In this document: piece after piece, positions 40,701 through 55,700 of the stretch
How positions within the stretch are numbered: the stretch's first letter is position 1
Layout of the letters: each line of letters begins with the position of its first letter
Source: a virus
DNA length: 63,395 nucleotides
Direction: 5' to 3' (one strand)
IMG/VR virus record: IMGVR_UViG_3300037205_000035
Coordinates: 1-63,395 of that record
Translations under genes and position numbers: made by a program
The notes under the pieces: model-generated
Databases searched by the model: none
Seen by the model: only the letters and a program-made list of their open reading frames with translations
Told to the model about the DNA's origin: nothing

Positions 40701-43700
40701 TATCTTGCGCCGTATTGATTCTGATAATGTGGCTTGGGTAGCTTTTGAGACTGCAATGGAGACGGCTACTGGTGGTAATTTTGGCTGTTGGGAAGTTGGC
40801 TTGGATTATGAGAATGAGCGTAGCTTTGAGAGGAAAGTAACTGTAGAAGCTATTCCCAACCCTAACGAGACTGTATTCTTTGATCCGACTGCGATTAAGA
40901 AGGATAGGTCTGATGCTGAATGGGCACTTCGCTTGTACTCGTATAGCTTAGAGAAGTACAAAGCTCAGTTTGGGAGTAACACTAAGATTCCCATTAGATC
41001 GGGCATGATGAGTGCCATTTTTGATTTCTATCAGTCATTCCGTGATCCTTCCATGTCTGGGTGGGCACAGACTGATGGTATTCAGGTTGCTAAGTACTGG
41101 AAGGTTGAGAGAGAGCAGGAGATGCTTCTCCTGTACTCTAACGGCGTGGCATACTGGGATTCCGAGAGAGATCTTATACCTAGAGGGGTAGTGCCTGACG
41201 CTAGAAAAATAGAGCGTAAAGTGGAACACCGCTCTATCCATTGGTATATAACTAACGGGTATGAAATTTTGGATGACGGAGTATGGGTGGGTCAGTACAT
41301 CCCATTATTCCCTGTCTATGGCAGAGAGCGGTGGGTAGATAATAAACGCTATATCTCCAGCATGATTCAGCTTGCAAAACAGGCGCAACAAGCGTTTAAC
41401 TTTTCATTTACTGGTGCCTGTGAAGTTCTAGCGAGTACTTCAAAGTCTCCATTTATTGGGCTACTTGGTCAATTCAGAAGCAAGTATAATCAGTGGAAGA
41501 CTTCTAACACAACTATTGCTGCATTCCTTGAGTATGATGAGGTTGAGTTAAAAAATGGGACGGTGTTTACTGAAGCCCCCAAGAGAAACATCCAAGAGCC
41601 ACCAATCCAGGCATTCCTCGCTTTCTGCAACCTCTGTATCAATGCAATACAGAGGTCAACGAGCATCTTTGACCCGTCTTTGGGTAAACAGAAATCGGAT
41701 CAGAGTGGAAGGGCCATACAAGAGCTTCAGGAACAGTCTACTGAAGGCAATTATCATTGGTCTGATGCTCTGACAATAGCTTTGACACACTACTACCGTG
41801 TTGTAGCAGATATTGTGCAGCAGGAGTATGATGCTCCCCAAGCGACTAAGATATTGCGGGCTGATGGATCACCAGAAGAAGTTGAGATTAACAAGACTTT
41901 TGAACACTCAACCCCAGACGGTAAGAAAACATCAAGAATCTACAACATTGCACAGGGTAATTTTGCATACACAGTAGATGTTGGACCTTCAGCACCCTCT
42001 CAGCGTCAAGCAGCCGCTATGAAGATTGCAGGCTTGATTAAAGTGCTGCCTCCTCAACTCGTGGCTGCTGCTGCGGACTTAATTGCTAAGCTCAATGATC
42101 TTGGGCCGTTAGGTGATGAGATTGCTAACCGATGGATTCCTCCGCAATATAGGGATGCTAATGATCCTCAGGCTGCTACAGCTAAGCTTGCTCAGGCTAT
42201 GCAGCAAAATCAGCAGCTTACTCAGGTTGTACAGAAGCTTTCTGAGGTGCTGAAGACTAAGAAGCTTGAGGGTATGAATAAGAAAGAGGTTGCGTTTATT
42301 CAAGCTCTAGCTACAATTAGATCGGCTGAGATTAAGGCTGGGAGTGATGAGGGGCAGAGAGATGCTGATAGTTTTGAGCATATTCTTGGGCTTGCTCATG
42401 ATGCAGCATCAAGTGCTGTGGATAGGCAGCATGAATTAAATTTGAATGATCAGGAGCATGGGCAGACTATGGAGCAGATGTTGCAAGATCACGCTAATAC
42501 TTTGCAGCAGAATCAACAGCAGGCGGACTTAGCCCCTGAACCTGAACCGGCAACACAGACGTAATCATTACATTCTGAAAGGTATGGTAGGCTATACGCA
42601 TGGAAACACAAACTGAAACTACGGGTAGTGAAATAACTACTACAGTTGAAGAACCCAAAGTATTGACTTTGGCTGAAGTAGAGAAACAGTATCATGAGAG
42701 CTTTGATAAGTCTCGTGGTAGGGATATGGAGAAACTGTATCCCGGCCAAGTCAAGAAAGAAGAAGCAAATACAGTAGAGGCTAAGACTGTTGAGACTAAG
42801 GTTGAAACTCCCAAGACTGAAGAACCAAAGCAGCCAACAAAGGCTGACCGTGATTTAGGCAAGCTAAGATCAAGATTGCGAGAAGAAATTGAAGCTCGTA
42901 CTACTCTTGAGGCTAGGCTTGCCGCTATTGAGGAAAAGTCAAAACCCACCATAAAGACTGAAACTGTAACGATTACAGAACCAAAACGGGAGGCTTTTAC
43001 TACCGATGCGGAGTACTTTGAAGCCGTTCGTAAGTTTGATAAGGCACAGCAAGACTCTGAGCTTAAGAAAGTTCGAGAAGACTTTCAGAAAAATGAAGAA
43101 GTCAAAGCATGGAATGAGCGGGTGGCTGATTTCCAAGCTCGTATTGCAGCAGCTAAGGCTAAACATGAAGATTGGGATACAGTCGCGGCCAATACCAAAG
43201 TAGTGTTTGAACCTGTACTGCAAGGTGTTATTATGGATGCTGATCCTGAGCTTCTGTACCATTTTGCAAAAAACCCTGCTGATGCCAGGCAAATCAACAA
43301 GCTTTCTGGGACTGCTGTAGTCGCAGTTTCTAATGCAGATGATCTAACATCTGTGCTAAGGTATTTATCGAGCCATCCTGATGATGTGGCTAAACTGAGT
43401 GCTATGCACCCAGTCAAGGCACAAAACTATATCGGGAAGATTGAAGCAAGGATTGAGCTTGAAGCTGCTACTTCCAAAAAGGATGAGGCGACTAAAGGCA
43501 AGGCAGAAGAAGTAAAGACTAGCACCTCTTCGGGCGAAAGCACTACACAGGCAACTGCTTCGGGTGCAGAAACTACAAAGGTGCAAAGGATCAAACAGGA
43601 ACCTCCCCAGAAGTTGTCAGGCGGGGTTCCATCATCTAAAACATATTCTGACCCTGAGAGCATGTCTCTTAAGGAGAGGGAAATGCTACTGATGCAAGAT

Positions 43701-46700
43701 CCTAAGTATGCAAGGCGTAGGGGCTGACCGGGCTAGTGCTGTGAAGCGCAAGTTCACCCAACTGTAATTATTACACTTGGATGTTAACGGGGCCTCGCTA
43801 CTGTCATGAGACAGAAGAGGGCTAAAAGCAATGCCAACAAATACGTTGGTTACTCCTCAGATGATAACTCAGCTTCCGCTGATTATCCTGAAAAACACTA
43901 CCCGATTCGTTCCCAACGTCGATAGGATGTTTGAGAAGGATTTTGGGAACAAACGGATGAAGATTGGGGCAACAGAGCAGCTTCGCCGCCCTGCCCGCTT
44001 CCTTGGTCGAGATGGTCAGGCATGGACGCCTGAAGGTCTAACTGATACCTTCGTCCCCCTCACAATCAACTTCCAGCATGGCGTAGACTTTGAGTTCAGT
44101 AGCATCGAACGTGCTCTGTCTATTGAAGAGATGACTGCTCGTTATCTCAAACCCGCTGCTACGTCTATTGCGAACAAGGTTGACTATAACTTTGGTCGAT
44201 ATATGGCGCTGTCTACTGCCAATCTGGTTGGTACTCCGGGTACTTCGGCTACTGGTTCAACTGCTCAGCAGGTTTATGCTGGTGCTCAAGTGCTGTTGGA
44301 TCAGATGGCATTCCCCACAGATGATCGCTGTGTAGTCTACAACTCAGCCATGTCTAGCAAGTTGGCAACTACTAACTTGACCCTGTTCAATCCGGTGCCT
44401 GAGATTTCTAAGGCTTATCGGAAAGGGTTGCAGGGTGAATTTGTTGGGTTTGAGTTCTACAAGGATGAAAACACCAACGTATACACGTTTGGTACGTATA
44501 CGGGAACTCCTGTAGTTAATGGTGGGGGTCAGGTAGGATCTTCTCTTATCCTTAGTGGATTCACCTCTAGTACCTTCGTTGGTAATGTTGGGGATGTATT
44601 CACTATTGGGGGCGTGTACGCTGTCAATCCTCAGTCTCGTCAGAGTACAGGCAGTTTGCAGCAGTTTGTTCTCACTGCGGCGGCTACTGATACTGCTGGT
44701 GCGGCTACTGTTCAGATTTACCCCCCGATCATCCCCTCTGGCCAGTTCCAGAACGTAACTAACTCACCGGCCACTAACTCAGCTATTGTCTTTGCTGGAG
44801 CTACATCTGGTGGATCAGCTATCGTTTCTCCGACTGGCATTGCGTTTGAGAAGTCTGCATTCTCTGCTGCCTTTGTTCCGCTTGAAGTTCCCACAGCAGT
44901 TGAAGAGGCTTACATGGAGAAGGATGAAGATACCGGCATCTACATGCGTTATCTCATGCAGTACGATGGGGTGCGAGATATGATGATTGGTCGCTTTGAT
45001 GTGGTGTATGGCATCACAGGAAGTTACTTGGAGGGTTCCGTCCGCGTATCCCAGTAACAGTGTAATGATTACGGACAAAAGGAAAACACAATGACTAAAC
45101 TCTTTAAAGTACTTTCAATTATTGGACTGATTACGTCTGCTTGCTTTGCACAGCAGACTACAACTCAGACAACTCTCAGTGCTGCTATAACCTCTACGTC
45201 TGGACAGACTCCTACATCTACTGTCTGTGTTGCTTCTTCAACCGGAATCGTAGCGCCGGGGTTTGCTGGAGGTTTTTCTGGCACTAACCAGACTGAGCTT
45301 GTGGCAGATCATGAGGCAATGATGGTACAGTCTGCTACCCCTAGCCCTAACTGCTGGATTGTCTCTCGTGGGTGGGATGGCACACGCCAAACTTCTCATG
45401 CAAATGCTGCTGTTGTGTGGGTTGGACCTCCGGGTTCCTTGGTAGGGTCACCATTTACCTATGACGCCCCTATCGCTGGTACTCCCTGTGTGTCTACCAC
45501 GCAGGCATATCTTCCTCGTATCCTTATTGCCGGATCTCAACGTGAGGATTCACAGACTGGTTGGGCATTTAACTGCTCTGCTGTTACTGGTACTGTGGGC
45601 TTGAATACATGGACTGCTGTTCAGCTTCCTATCAATGGTGGGTCTAGCGGACTACACTGCTATGCTGCTACTGATGCTGGGGCTAATAATGCAGTCACTG
45701 CTTTAGTTCCGGGTCTTCCACAGGTTACTGGGGCTTGCGTAAATCTTGTTCTTGGTCACACCCTGCAAGCTGGTGCAAATACCTTTGCACTTAATAGTGC
45801 TACTGCCGTGGCTATTAGGTCACACTTCAATCAAGCGAATACTATAGGTACTGCGTATGCCGCAACTGGAACTGTTCAGTTGCAGTATAACGGAACCTAT
45901 TGGTTGGATCTTTCACAATAAGGAAAACACATGAGCTTACATAAACCTTTTCCAAGTATTCTGGATAGGCCAACTCCTCAGGTGGGGGAACGATACCTCC
46001 ACTCTGAGGAAGCTCAATCCAACAGTAATGATTACGCTTTGTCTGCTATTGCTGAAAGTGCAGCCGCAGCTAGTGTACATCATGATCTACAGACTGGTGT
46101 TGTTCTAAAAGGGTATGAACAAGTACCACTACAAGATGGCCAGTTTGAACCAACTCATGTTCACTCTACTAAAGTAGCGGGTGAATACATGCTAGTTACT
46201 TCACAGGAGCAACTTGATCAGTTACTCGCTACAGGTGATTGGTCAAACACTCCTTTGGAAGTCACTAAGTTAAAAGAGGTCTAAATGCCGGAAATTAATA
46301 GCTATGAAGGACCGGGGTACGTGGAAGGTGCGCCCCCCGGCCTGAAGAGGAAGTCAAGTTTCCAGAGTATTAAGGAGACTCACAGAGACGTGATGGATGC
46401 ACATGAACGTAATGGCATTATCGCGCTGAATGCTATGGATTTTGAGCGAACACGTCATCTGCCTGTAGGTAGAGGTAGATTGGCGTGTGATGAGAATGGG
46501 GAGTTTGATAAGAGGGCTAGGCGTCCCACGTATAGTCCCGCCGCTCATCCTGCCTACCCCCGCCAGTTGCACTCAACTGTAACTGAGGGAGAGTACAAGG
46601 ATGTAAACAACAAAGAAGATCACATCGCTGCTCTGGCTACTCGTTTGTGGTCAGATACACCTCTTGAGCGTAAGAAGCGGTTTATTCTTACGGATGAGCA

Positions 46701-49700
46701 GGCCATGCACAATCTTCATGCTGAGATTAAAGGTGAGCGTGCCGCCCGCCTCATGCTCGAAAAACAGCTTGAAAATGGTGTAATCGTTACAGAGGAGCCA
46801 TTTGATAATTCTAAGCAGCAGCTAGCTATGGAAGAGTTGAAAGCAGAGAATCAGGCTTTATCTGATCGTCTGAATCAGCTTTTCTCATTGCTTGAAGCTC
46901 AAAATGCTGAAAGACAGCCCGCTAAGAACCCACTTGAGGATGAGGATGAAGAAGTAGTTCTCTCTGGTGGAAATAAGAAACGCCGATAAAGGAAGTAGCC
47001 CATGACAGCCCAGACTATCATTACCCAAGCCTTGATTGACATGGGCATTTACTTCCCCGGTGAAACCCCAGCCGCTTCGGAGTCCAGTAATGGTTTGACT
47101 AAACTCAACATCATGCTGGATTCCTGGAGTGGTGCTAGGGATTTGATCTATGAGATTGGTCTTGCATTATACGCCTTGAGCAATGCCCAGACATTCCCTA
47201 TAGGACCAACCGCAACCTCCCCGTTTAATGTGGCTCGTCCGATTAAGATCGAGACTGCCACTATAGTTATTACTATTGGGGGTAAGTTACTAAGGTTCCC
47301 ACTCCAGATCATACGTGAAGAAGAATGGACGGCTATATCTGATCTTGGGGCTACTGGTACAGTTCCAAGTAAACTGTACTATGATCCTAGTGAGCCTAAT
47401 GCAGCCCTGAACTTTCACCCTATCCCTCTAGCCTCTGCTACTACGCAGGTTGAGCTTGGGACTTGGACTGCTGTTCAACAGTTTGCTCTACTATCAACAA
47501 ATGCCACTTTACCCCCCGCCTACTACAAGGCTATTCTGATTGGGTTACAGCTTGAGCTTGCCCCAACCTACGGCAATCTTGTTAGTGCCCAGATCCTTGA
47601 ATTGAGAGCACAGCAATTAAAGGAAGCATTAGCAATTGTCAGAGACTTGAACTCCAAAGTGCAAATGGTTCAGTTGCAGCCTGTCTCTACTGGTCAGCCT
47701 CAGCAACCACAGCAAGGCAACAACCCTAATCAGTTAGCCGCTATTCAAGCTGCACTGGCTGCTAGAGGCCAACAGTAGTGTCTATTCAATTCTCTCAGTT
47801 AGCCTACCAAGCAGCCCGTTATTCTGGCCAATTACTCCCCGGAGGTGTAATGAATACAGAACTAACTGCGGATTATCTGTTTGAGTGCAATGCTATGATT
47901 GATAGCTGGAATGCACAAGAGTTAGCCCAGTACTTTATTGATGATAGGTACTTTGCTATTACAACCTCTCAGCAAAGCTATACGTTAGGGCCTACAGGTA
48001 ACTTTAATACAGATATTAACAATGTAGCTCTTACATATCGACCTCAGCGAATCTTAAGAGCTAACCTGATTCTACTGTCTACGGGTGGTGGGGGAGGTGG
48101 GACTACAACCCGTATTCCTATTCAGATTATCCCTGTTGAGGACTTTGCGGACATTCCAGTAATCGACATTAGTAGTCAGGTCACGATTCGTATGTATGTG
48201 CAGACTACTAAGGATAATGTAACCTTGTGGATGTTCCCGTTCCCTACTGCTGGGAATCAGATTGAGTTCTTTATGTGGCCGGGATTCCCACAATTTGCAA
48301 GTACTTCAGCCTTGTTTGATGCTCCTCCCGGTTGGCAAGACTTCCTTACATACGCTCTTGCTGAGCGCATGTACTTCTTGAATACAAAAGACACGCAGAA
48401 GACGATGGGGCCGGGAGTTAATAGAGGAGCGTGGCTACACTCTAAGAAGATTGAAGCTGAGAGATTAGTGTGGGGATCTAATGCCCCAACTCCAGAGCTT
48501 ACTCCTGATCTCATTACAAATGATCAAAATGGGCAGGGTGCGCCATTTGACTACTTGATAGGCGATTTCTCCCAGTAATCAAATGGTAAATGTAATCATT
48601 ACGGTTAAATCCCATGCTTGAAGCTTCCTGCAAACTCGCTACTATAGTCGGCGTCACCTCCATGCTAATCATGCCGGATCAACCGCAGTTCTACGTCATG
48701 GTGTCTACCTTAGGCGTAGCTGTAGCTGGACTAATTACTCAGTTACTAAAGAACAGAAGCACAGCTTTATCTGAGGAGAAGAAACAGAAGGAAGATGAGA
48801 GGAGACGAGAGTGGGAAATTGTAGATAGGGAGTACTATCGGGAAATAGTTAGGTCTGAAGTTCAGAAAACTGCTGCATTAACTGCACTGACTGCTCACGA
48901 GATTAAGCTAAAGATTGAGGAAAACACCCAACTTACACAAGTTGGTATTGAGAAGACTGAAGCGTTTGCTGCCACTGCAAATGATATTAATGGTAAGATC
49001 CAGTCGGCTGTAGAGGCTATTCGAGAAAATAGGTAATGAATATACCGGGGTTTATAGGCCCGTCGTATCTCTCAATGTCTAAGTACGCATCTGTGGAGCG
49101 GTGCGTTAATTTCTACTTGGAAGTTGTTGAAGATCCCCACGAAAACAAATCCCGTCAAATTCTATACCCATGTCCTCTTGCTGGATATCTTAGTGGTCAG
49201 CCCCCTGCTGGACTCAGGCAGAGGAATAGAGGACTACTTGAAGTTAATGGGCGTGTGTTTGGTGTAAATGGCACTCAGATGTTTGAGTACATAACACCTT
49301 ACAACACTGTGGCAGGGACTACTGCTGGTCAGTTTGGTGGTTGGAGTATTATTGGGACTATTGTAGATGATGGTGATCCAGTCTCGATGATAGCTAATGG
49401 TGTCAATGCAGGCAATCCGGCATCCAACACTAATCAACAGATATTTGTTACTACATCCTCAGGAAATGGGTATATCTATACCTTAGGGGGAGTGTTCACT
49501 AATCTAGGTACTGTGCCGGGATTTATGGCTGGGCAGGGTGCGGCATTTTTAGATGACTTCTTTATCTCTATTATTACTGGGACGAATGGGTTTCAGATAT
49601 CAAAGCAGAATGATGGAACTCAGTGGGATAACACCCAAGTCGCTTACACTCAGGGTCAATCGGATGCTCTTAGCGCCATCATAGCGGATAGAGAGTATTT

Positions 49701-52700
49701 ATGGTTGCTAGGTAGTAGAAGGTCAGAAATTTGGTACAACTCAGGTGCTCAATTCTTCCCGTTCGCTATACAGCCGGGGGCTTTCCTTGAGATTGGCATT
49801 CAGGCATGGCACACACTTGTTCAGGCTGATAATTCGTTATTCTGGATGGGGCAGGATAAGAGAGGTGGATTATCCTTTTGGAGAGCTAACGGTCTTATAC
49901 CTATCCGAGTAAGTAATCATGCTGTAGAACAAATGTGGGCTAGCTATGCAAAGGTTTCGGATGCTTTTTCCTACTCGTTTTTGTGGAGGGGTCATACTTT
50001 TATTCGCATCATTTTCCCATCTGCTAATGCCGGATGGACGTATGATGCAGCAGCTTCACAGCAGTTAGGTTATGCAGTATGGCATGAGAACTCATTCACT
50101 GACTCTAATGGGAACTCTTTAGCACCATTTGAGGGTGCTCACTGTTATGTTGCTCCTGAGAACTCATATACAGGGCAGGGGTTTCACATCATAGGTAGTA
50201 GAGGTGCTGATGGTAATCCCGGTGCTCTCTATACTTTTACAGATCAGACAATTATTGATGCTGATCCTGCATTACTGCTTCGCTACTCAAATGATGGCGG
50301 CAACACATGGGGTAGTGAACGCCCTATCAAGGTTGGTAAGGTTGGGGATTACACTAAGCGTGCTAGGGCGATTTTGTGCGGGGCTGGTAGGGACAGGGTG
50401 ATTTGGGTAAGGTGTAATGATTACGGTAATTGCCCACAAAATCCAGATGGAACTGGTGGATTTACTATGACTCGTGATCGTATATCCCCACATGATTTCG
50501 ATGAGAATAAGTACATTCGGTATAGCTCATACGAGTTTGAAGTGAATAAAGGCATTGGCCTAAGATGAGTATTTCACTCGCATGTAACAGCAGCTTCCCC
50601 AGCACTAATAATGTTGCTGAGGTTGGAATTGCATACTCTGGTCAGCCCGTAGTAAGTGGTGACACTCCCCCGGATACTTGGAGCATTAGTGTTGGGGCGC
50701 TTCCTCCCGGTATGTCTATAGATCCTGTTGCGGGAACTATCACTGGAACTTGCCAGTCTATAGGAACTTACTACTTCACTATTCATATCACTGACTCTGC
50801 ATCAAACTCAACTACTGTAGCCTGCTCTATCTCTGTTGTTCCAACTAAGTATGGGGGTACTCAGTTTAGTCCTGTAACTGGGTTTTGGGCGTTAGTTGGT
50901 GGCTACATGAATGTAGATCAGGGGAGTAATTAGTGGCAAATAATGTATCCCCAGCCCCAATCCAAGTAGCTAATCAGCCATTAGATTCTGGGGGGAACTT
51001 TAATGCTGTTTGGCAGAGGTGGTTTAACTCGGTTGGATTGTTCATCAATACTCTGTACACTGTACTGCTTCAGACTAATGGAGTTAGCAACAAAGTTCAG
51101 AATGTGTTGAATTTGATTGCTGATCCTAACGGGACAGTTATCTTGACTCCTGATAGTAATGGGGGTGTAACGATTACAGCTACGGGTGGAAGTGTTGGAC
51201 CCCCCGGACCCCCCGGAATATCAGTGCGTGGGCTTGGCTTCCCTATCGGCCAGCCCGGTAGTGGGGTTTCGCTGACAACATCGAATACGAGCGGTGTGCT
51301 CGTGGTTCCGTTTGCCTGCACGATTCAGGGATGGTCACTCGCACTCGGGCCTGGTGATTCCGGGACATGCACGGTGAAGTTCTGGAAGATCGCGGCTGGC
51401 ACGGCAATTCCAACATCGGCTAACTCGATCAATACCAGCGGCGTGTCTCTTTCAACGGGAACGGCGGTTGAGTCAGCGACCGTCAGCGATTTCACGACGC
51501 TATCTATCGCGGCGGGCGACCTCATCATCATGGCGATAACCGCTATTTCCGGCACCATCGACAACATAACTGGAATGCTGGCGGCAAAATGACAGTACTG
51601 CGCGGGAGCCCGTACAACAGATGAGTTTTCCCGTTATCTTTAGTTGCTTAACGGCGACTTCAACGCCAGTTTTTGAAGTTTTCAATGCCCCTCTCAGCAC
51701 GTCCCCCGTATCTCCCACGTCGCAGTGGAGTCAGACCGTAGATGGTACGTTCCAGCCATTCTCCGGTGCCTATAATAGCGCGGGGGTGGCGTTCTTTCTT
51801 TCTACCGACCTGTTCAGCCTGAATCCGGCCACCGGATCGCAATCCGTGGTTATTTCGGCTCCGGCCTTTGGCCTGGGAAGCAATTCCGGCGGCTGTCTCG
51901 CAATAGATTCGGCAGGTAATTTCTATGGGCCGGATTTAACCAATACAAGCATCATCTACTACACATCTGGAGGGGCTGGCCCTACAACACTGGCTACGGT
52001 TACCACTGGCCAGATAGAAACGCTGGCGATCAATTATGCCGGAAATTTGATTGTTGTCGCATCCGACAGCATAGGCGTCCGCTCGCTAATCCAGGTAACA
52101 TTGCCAAGCGGAGTTGTTACGACGCTGCATTCTCCGATTTTCACCGGAGTTTCCGGTTATACCTTCTCTTCTGGTATCGCATTCGATGCTCAAGGGAATA
52201 TTTATGTCTCTTACATTGCGTTGGCGAACGTCGCGGGCGGTATAGCAAAGTACTCGAAAACCGGAGCGATTATAAACGAATCTTTCTGGACCGTTCCGCA
52301 ACCTACAGACTGGCAGGCTACCCACGTTTACACCGTTGGGACTATAATCGATCCCGCCATCTCGGTGAACGGGGTATGGCAATGCACAACGGGCGGCACC
52401 AGCGCGGGAACCCGCCCATCATGGCCGCTTCCGACACCAGGCGCGACAGTGACAGAAACCACCGGAGTCGCATGGATTTGCCTGGGGATATTCATTGGTC
52501 AGTTTGGCCCGAATGGTTTGGCCTACGATCCGGTATCGAAACTCCTGGTGACAGGCGGAAACATTGGCAACACGCCGTTAGGTGTGGTGACGGCGATCAC
52601 ACTGGCGGGCGCAACGGCAAACCAGTATGCAGGATTAACCGGAGCGCCACTGAATTACACCTGGCAAAGTCAACTTGCTTTTATCGGTCCCCTCGCGCCA

Positions 52701-55700
52701 GCAATTCCGAGTGGAGCTTCATGGCAGCCGGGACCGTTCATCATATGATAAAACTAACTAACTTATTTCTACTCTTAGTCTCTGCTAGTGTCAGCACGGC
52801 ACAATCTATTGGTATCTCAATACCTGTTCATGCAATTACTCATCCTATATCTGCATATCACGACATAATTCCTGATAGGAATTTAATCATCGGTGCTATC
52901 TCTACACTTGAAATAGTCAATGCTGCTGATTATGGGACTACGTATAGAGGGGTAGTTCAGCTTGGGGGATGTGAACAGAACCCACTTTTCACACTTGCTC
53001 CTTGTGTATTTAATGCCCCGCGCTTTACTGGGGTTAAGATTGCTGTAGCGGCTGCTCCCATTGCCCAATTCCTACCTGTCTGGTTAGGTTGGCACAACTC
53101 AACCTATATCAAGTCAATGGCGATTGTTGATTTATTAGGTTCAGCACCTCTAGCTGGTGCAGTCGGTAATAATGTCTGGGTGTTGTCACATTGGAGGAAA
53201 TAGTTTGGGTGTAATCATTACACTGTGTAGTAATGATAGAACGTGGTATACTAGTGATACCAGAATCGAATAGGTCGGCTCTGGCGTGTGCTACAAGAAA
53301 CGGCTTGACCCAGTTAGGATACAACCCTAAATCTCTGATCCGAGATGGGGTGTTTGTGGGTCAGTACTTCTTTGGGATCTTAAGACCTGAAGGAGCATAA
53401 AAATGGCCGTAATCATTACATCCTCAGTAATACCGGATAAGAAGCTAATTAGACAGGTAGAACTTAGTGACCTATCGAACTTAGTGGAGCTTGCGCGTAC
53501 TTTTTTAGCTTCATCCCAAACACTTCAAATTGAGGATTTTGATTTAGGCAAGTTCATATCTACATGGTCTGCCTTAATCACTTCGGGTATTGGGGTCATA
53601 TTCATTGTTGGAAATTTTGAGGGGGCTATTGGGGGGATTGTTAGGCAGGATATTTATGGGGATAAGTGGGTTGGTGAGGAATTATTCTGGTTTGTTAAAC
53701 CGGAGAGCAGAGGAGTTGGTATAGCCCTCTACCAGGAATTTGAACAGTGGTGTGGATTACATGGAGCATCATCTATGCAGATGGTACACATAAATGATCT
53801 TATGCCGGGGAAAGTTAGGAATTTCTATCTTAGAAGTGGCTTTAGAGAGGTAGAGACTAGGTACGCTAAATCACTTAAAACCATAGAAGTCATAGATGAC
53901 TTTTTGTTTGATCCCAAGTCGTATCAGAAAGATTGCATAATGGCGGAATTTAAGTCCTACCATTTTGCAGATGAGGACTGCACATTTCATGGTATATCTC
54001 CAGTCCCATTAGATAGCCTGATTCCTACCCAGATAATCAAGTTATTTCCATCTGCTAAGCCCACTCTATCTTTTCTAAGGAAAAGCCCTTTAGGGCAGGT
54101 AGAGCCACACTATATACACACAGACACTGATATGGGAGAGTGGAGTGCTATCCTATACCTGAACGACAACCCCCCAGATGGGGATGGTACAACCTTCTGG
54201 AAACATAAATCAGGAGTAGTTGGCAGCTTTATACCCCATGAAAGGTCTAGTGAGGGTCAAACACGTAATGGGTGGGCCGAATATGCAAATGTAAAGTCTA
54301 AATTTAATAGACTTTTGATTTTCAAATCGGAGCTTTTTCACTCCCGTTCTATTTTTGATAATTGGGGAGATGATCAGGAGTCTAGGCTTACTCAGATTAC
54401 TTTTGGGAAAGGTAAAATACTAGTATGAGTGTAGGTCTTAGTGTTGGTGCAGGTCTTGCTATAGCCGGTGCGGTAGGTGGGGTAGGCAGTATAGCTTCTT
54501 CCGTGCTTGGCTCTAATGCTGCTACGAGTGCTGCCAGTACCCAAGCTCAGGCTGCTGAACAAGCTACTCAGCTACAGGCTAATGAGTTTGCACAAACTCA
54601 AGCTAATGAGGCCCCTTGGTTGCAGGCTGGGGGTACGGCTTTGTCAGCTTTAATGCAGGGTCTACAGCCGGGAGGATCATTATCTACTCCCTACTCTGGA
54701 ACATTTACTGCCCCTGACCCTTCGCTTGCTGCTGTCTCTACTACTCCTGGGTTTCAGTTTACAAAGAATCAAGGTGAGCAGGCTATTCTTGATGCTCAAA
54801 GTGCATCTGGGGGTGCGTTTACTGGGGCTACTGCTAAGAATTTGGACGTGTTCAACAGTAATCTTGCGGATACCACTTACCAGAGTCTGTACCAACAAGA
54901 GTTCAATAATGCTTTGAGTGATTTCACCACTCAATACAATACCTACAACACAAATCAGTCTAACTTGTACAATAAGCTGGCTAGTGTAAGTAATCTTGGA
55001 CAAACGACGGCTACTCAACTTGGGCAATTAGGGCAGCAAAGTGTTGCAGGTCAGGCCAATACATTAACTAGTGGAGCAGCGGCTACTGCGGGGGGTATAA
55101 TAGGGTCAGCAAATTCTATTGCTAGTGGGATAGGTGGAGTAGCTAATGCTGCTAGTGGAGTAGCTAGTGGTATCAGCTTACAGAATCTACTTAGTGGGTT
55201 AACCCAGAGTGGGTATTCACAGTCAGTTCCGGCTTCATACGTAACCCCACAAACGTATCAACCCACAGCCCCTGCTTCATACCTAACCCCGCAGCCGTAT
55301 GAGCCACCAGCATAGTTGTAATGATTACATTGGATAAAATATGGCACTAGACCCAGCTATCAGCTTAGGCTTTAAGCCCCCAGTAATAAATCAGGTTAAT
55401 CCTGTAGACACTATCACGAAAGCACTTAGCTTGCGGGATATGATGCAGCAGCAGCAACTTCGTCAGGCTCAGACTGAAGATTACGCTGCTCAGGTTCAAC
55501 AGAGGCAGTCGGATTTGCAGGATCAACAAACTTTCCAGAATGGAATGCAGAATCCAGCGACTAGACTTAAAGTAGCTTCTGGGGATTTCTCTGATTTTGA
55601 GGGAAATATGCAGGAAAAGAATCTTGACCCAATAAGGGCTAGCAGGCTGTCATATATATCAGGTTTAGCTAAACAAAACACGGATGATTTGAATAATGTT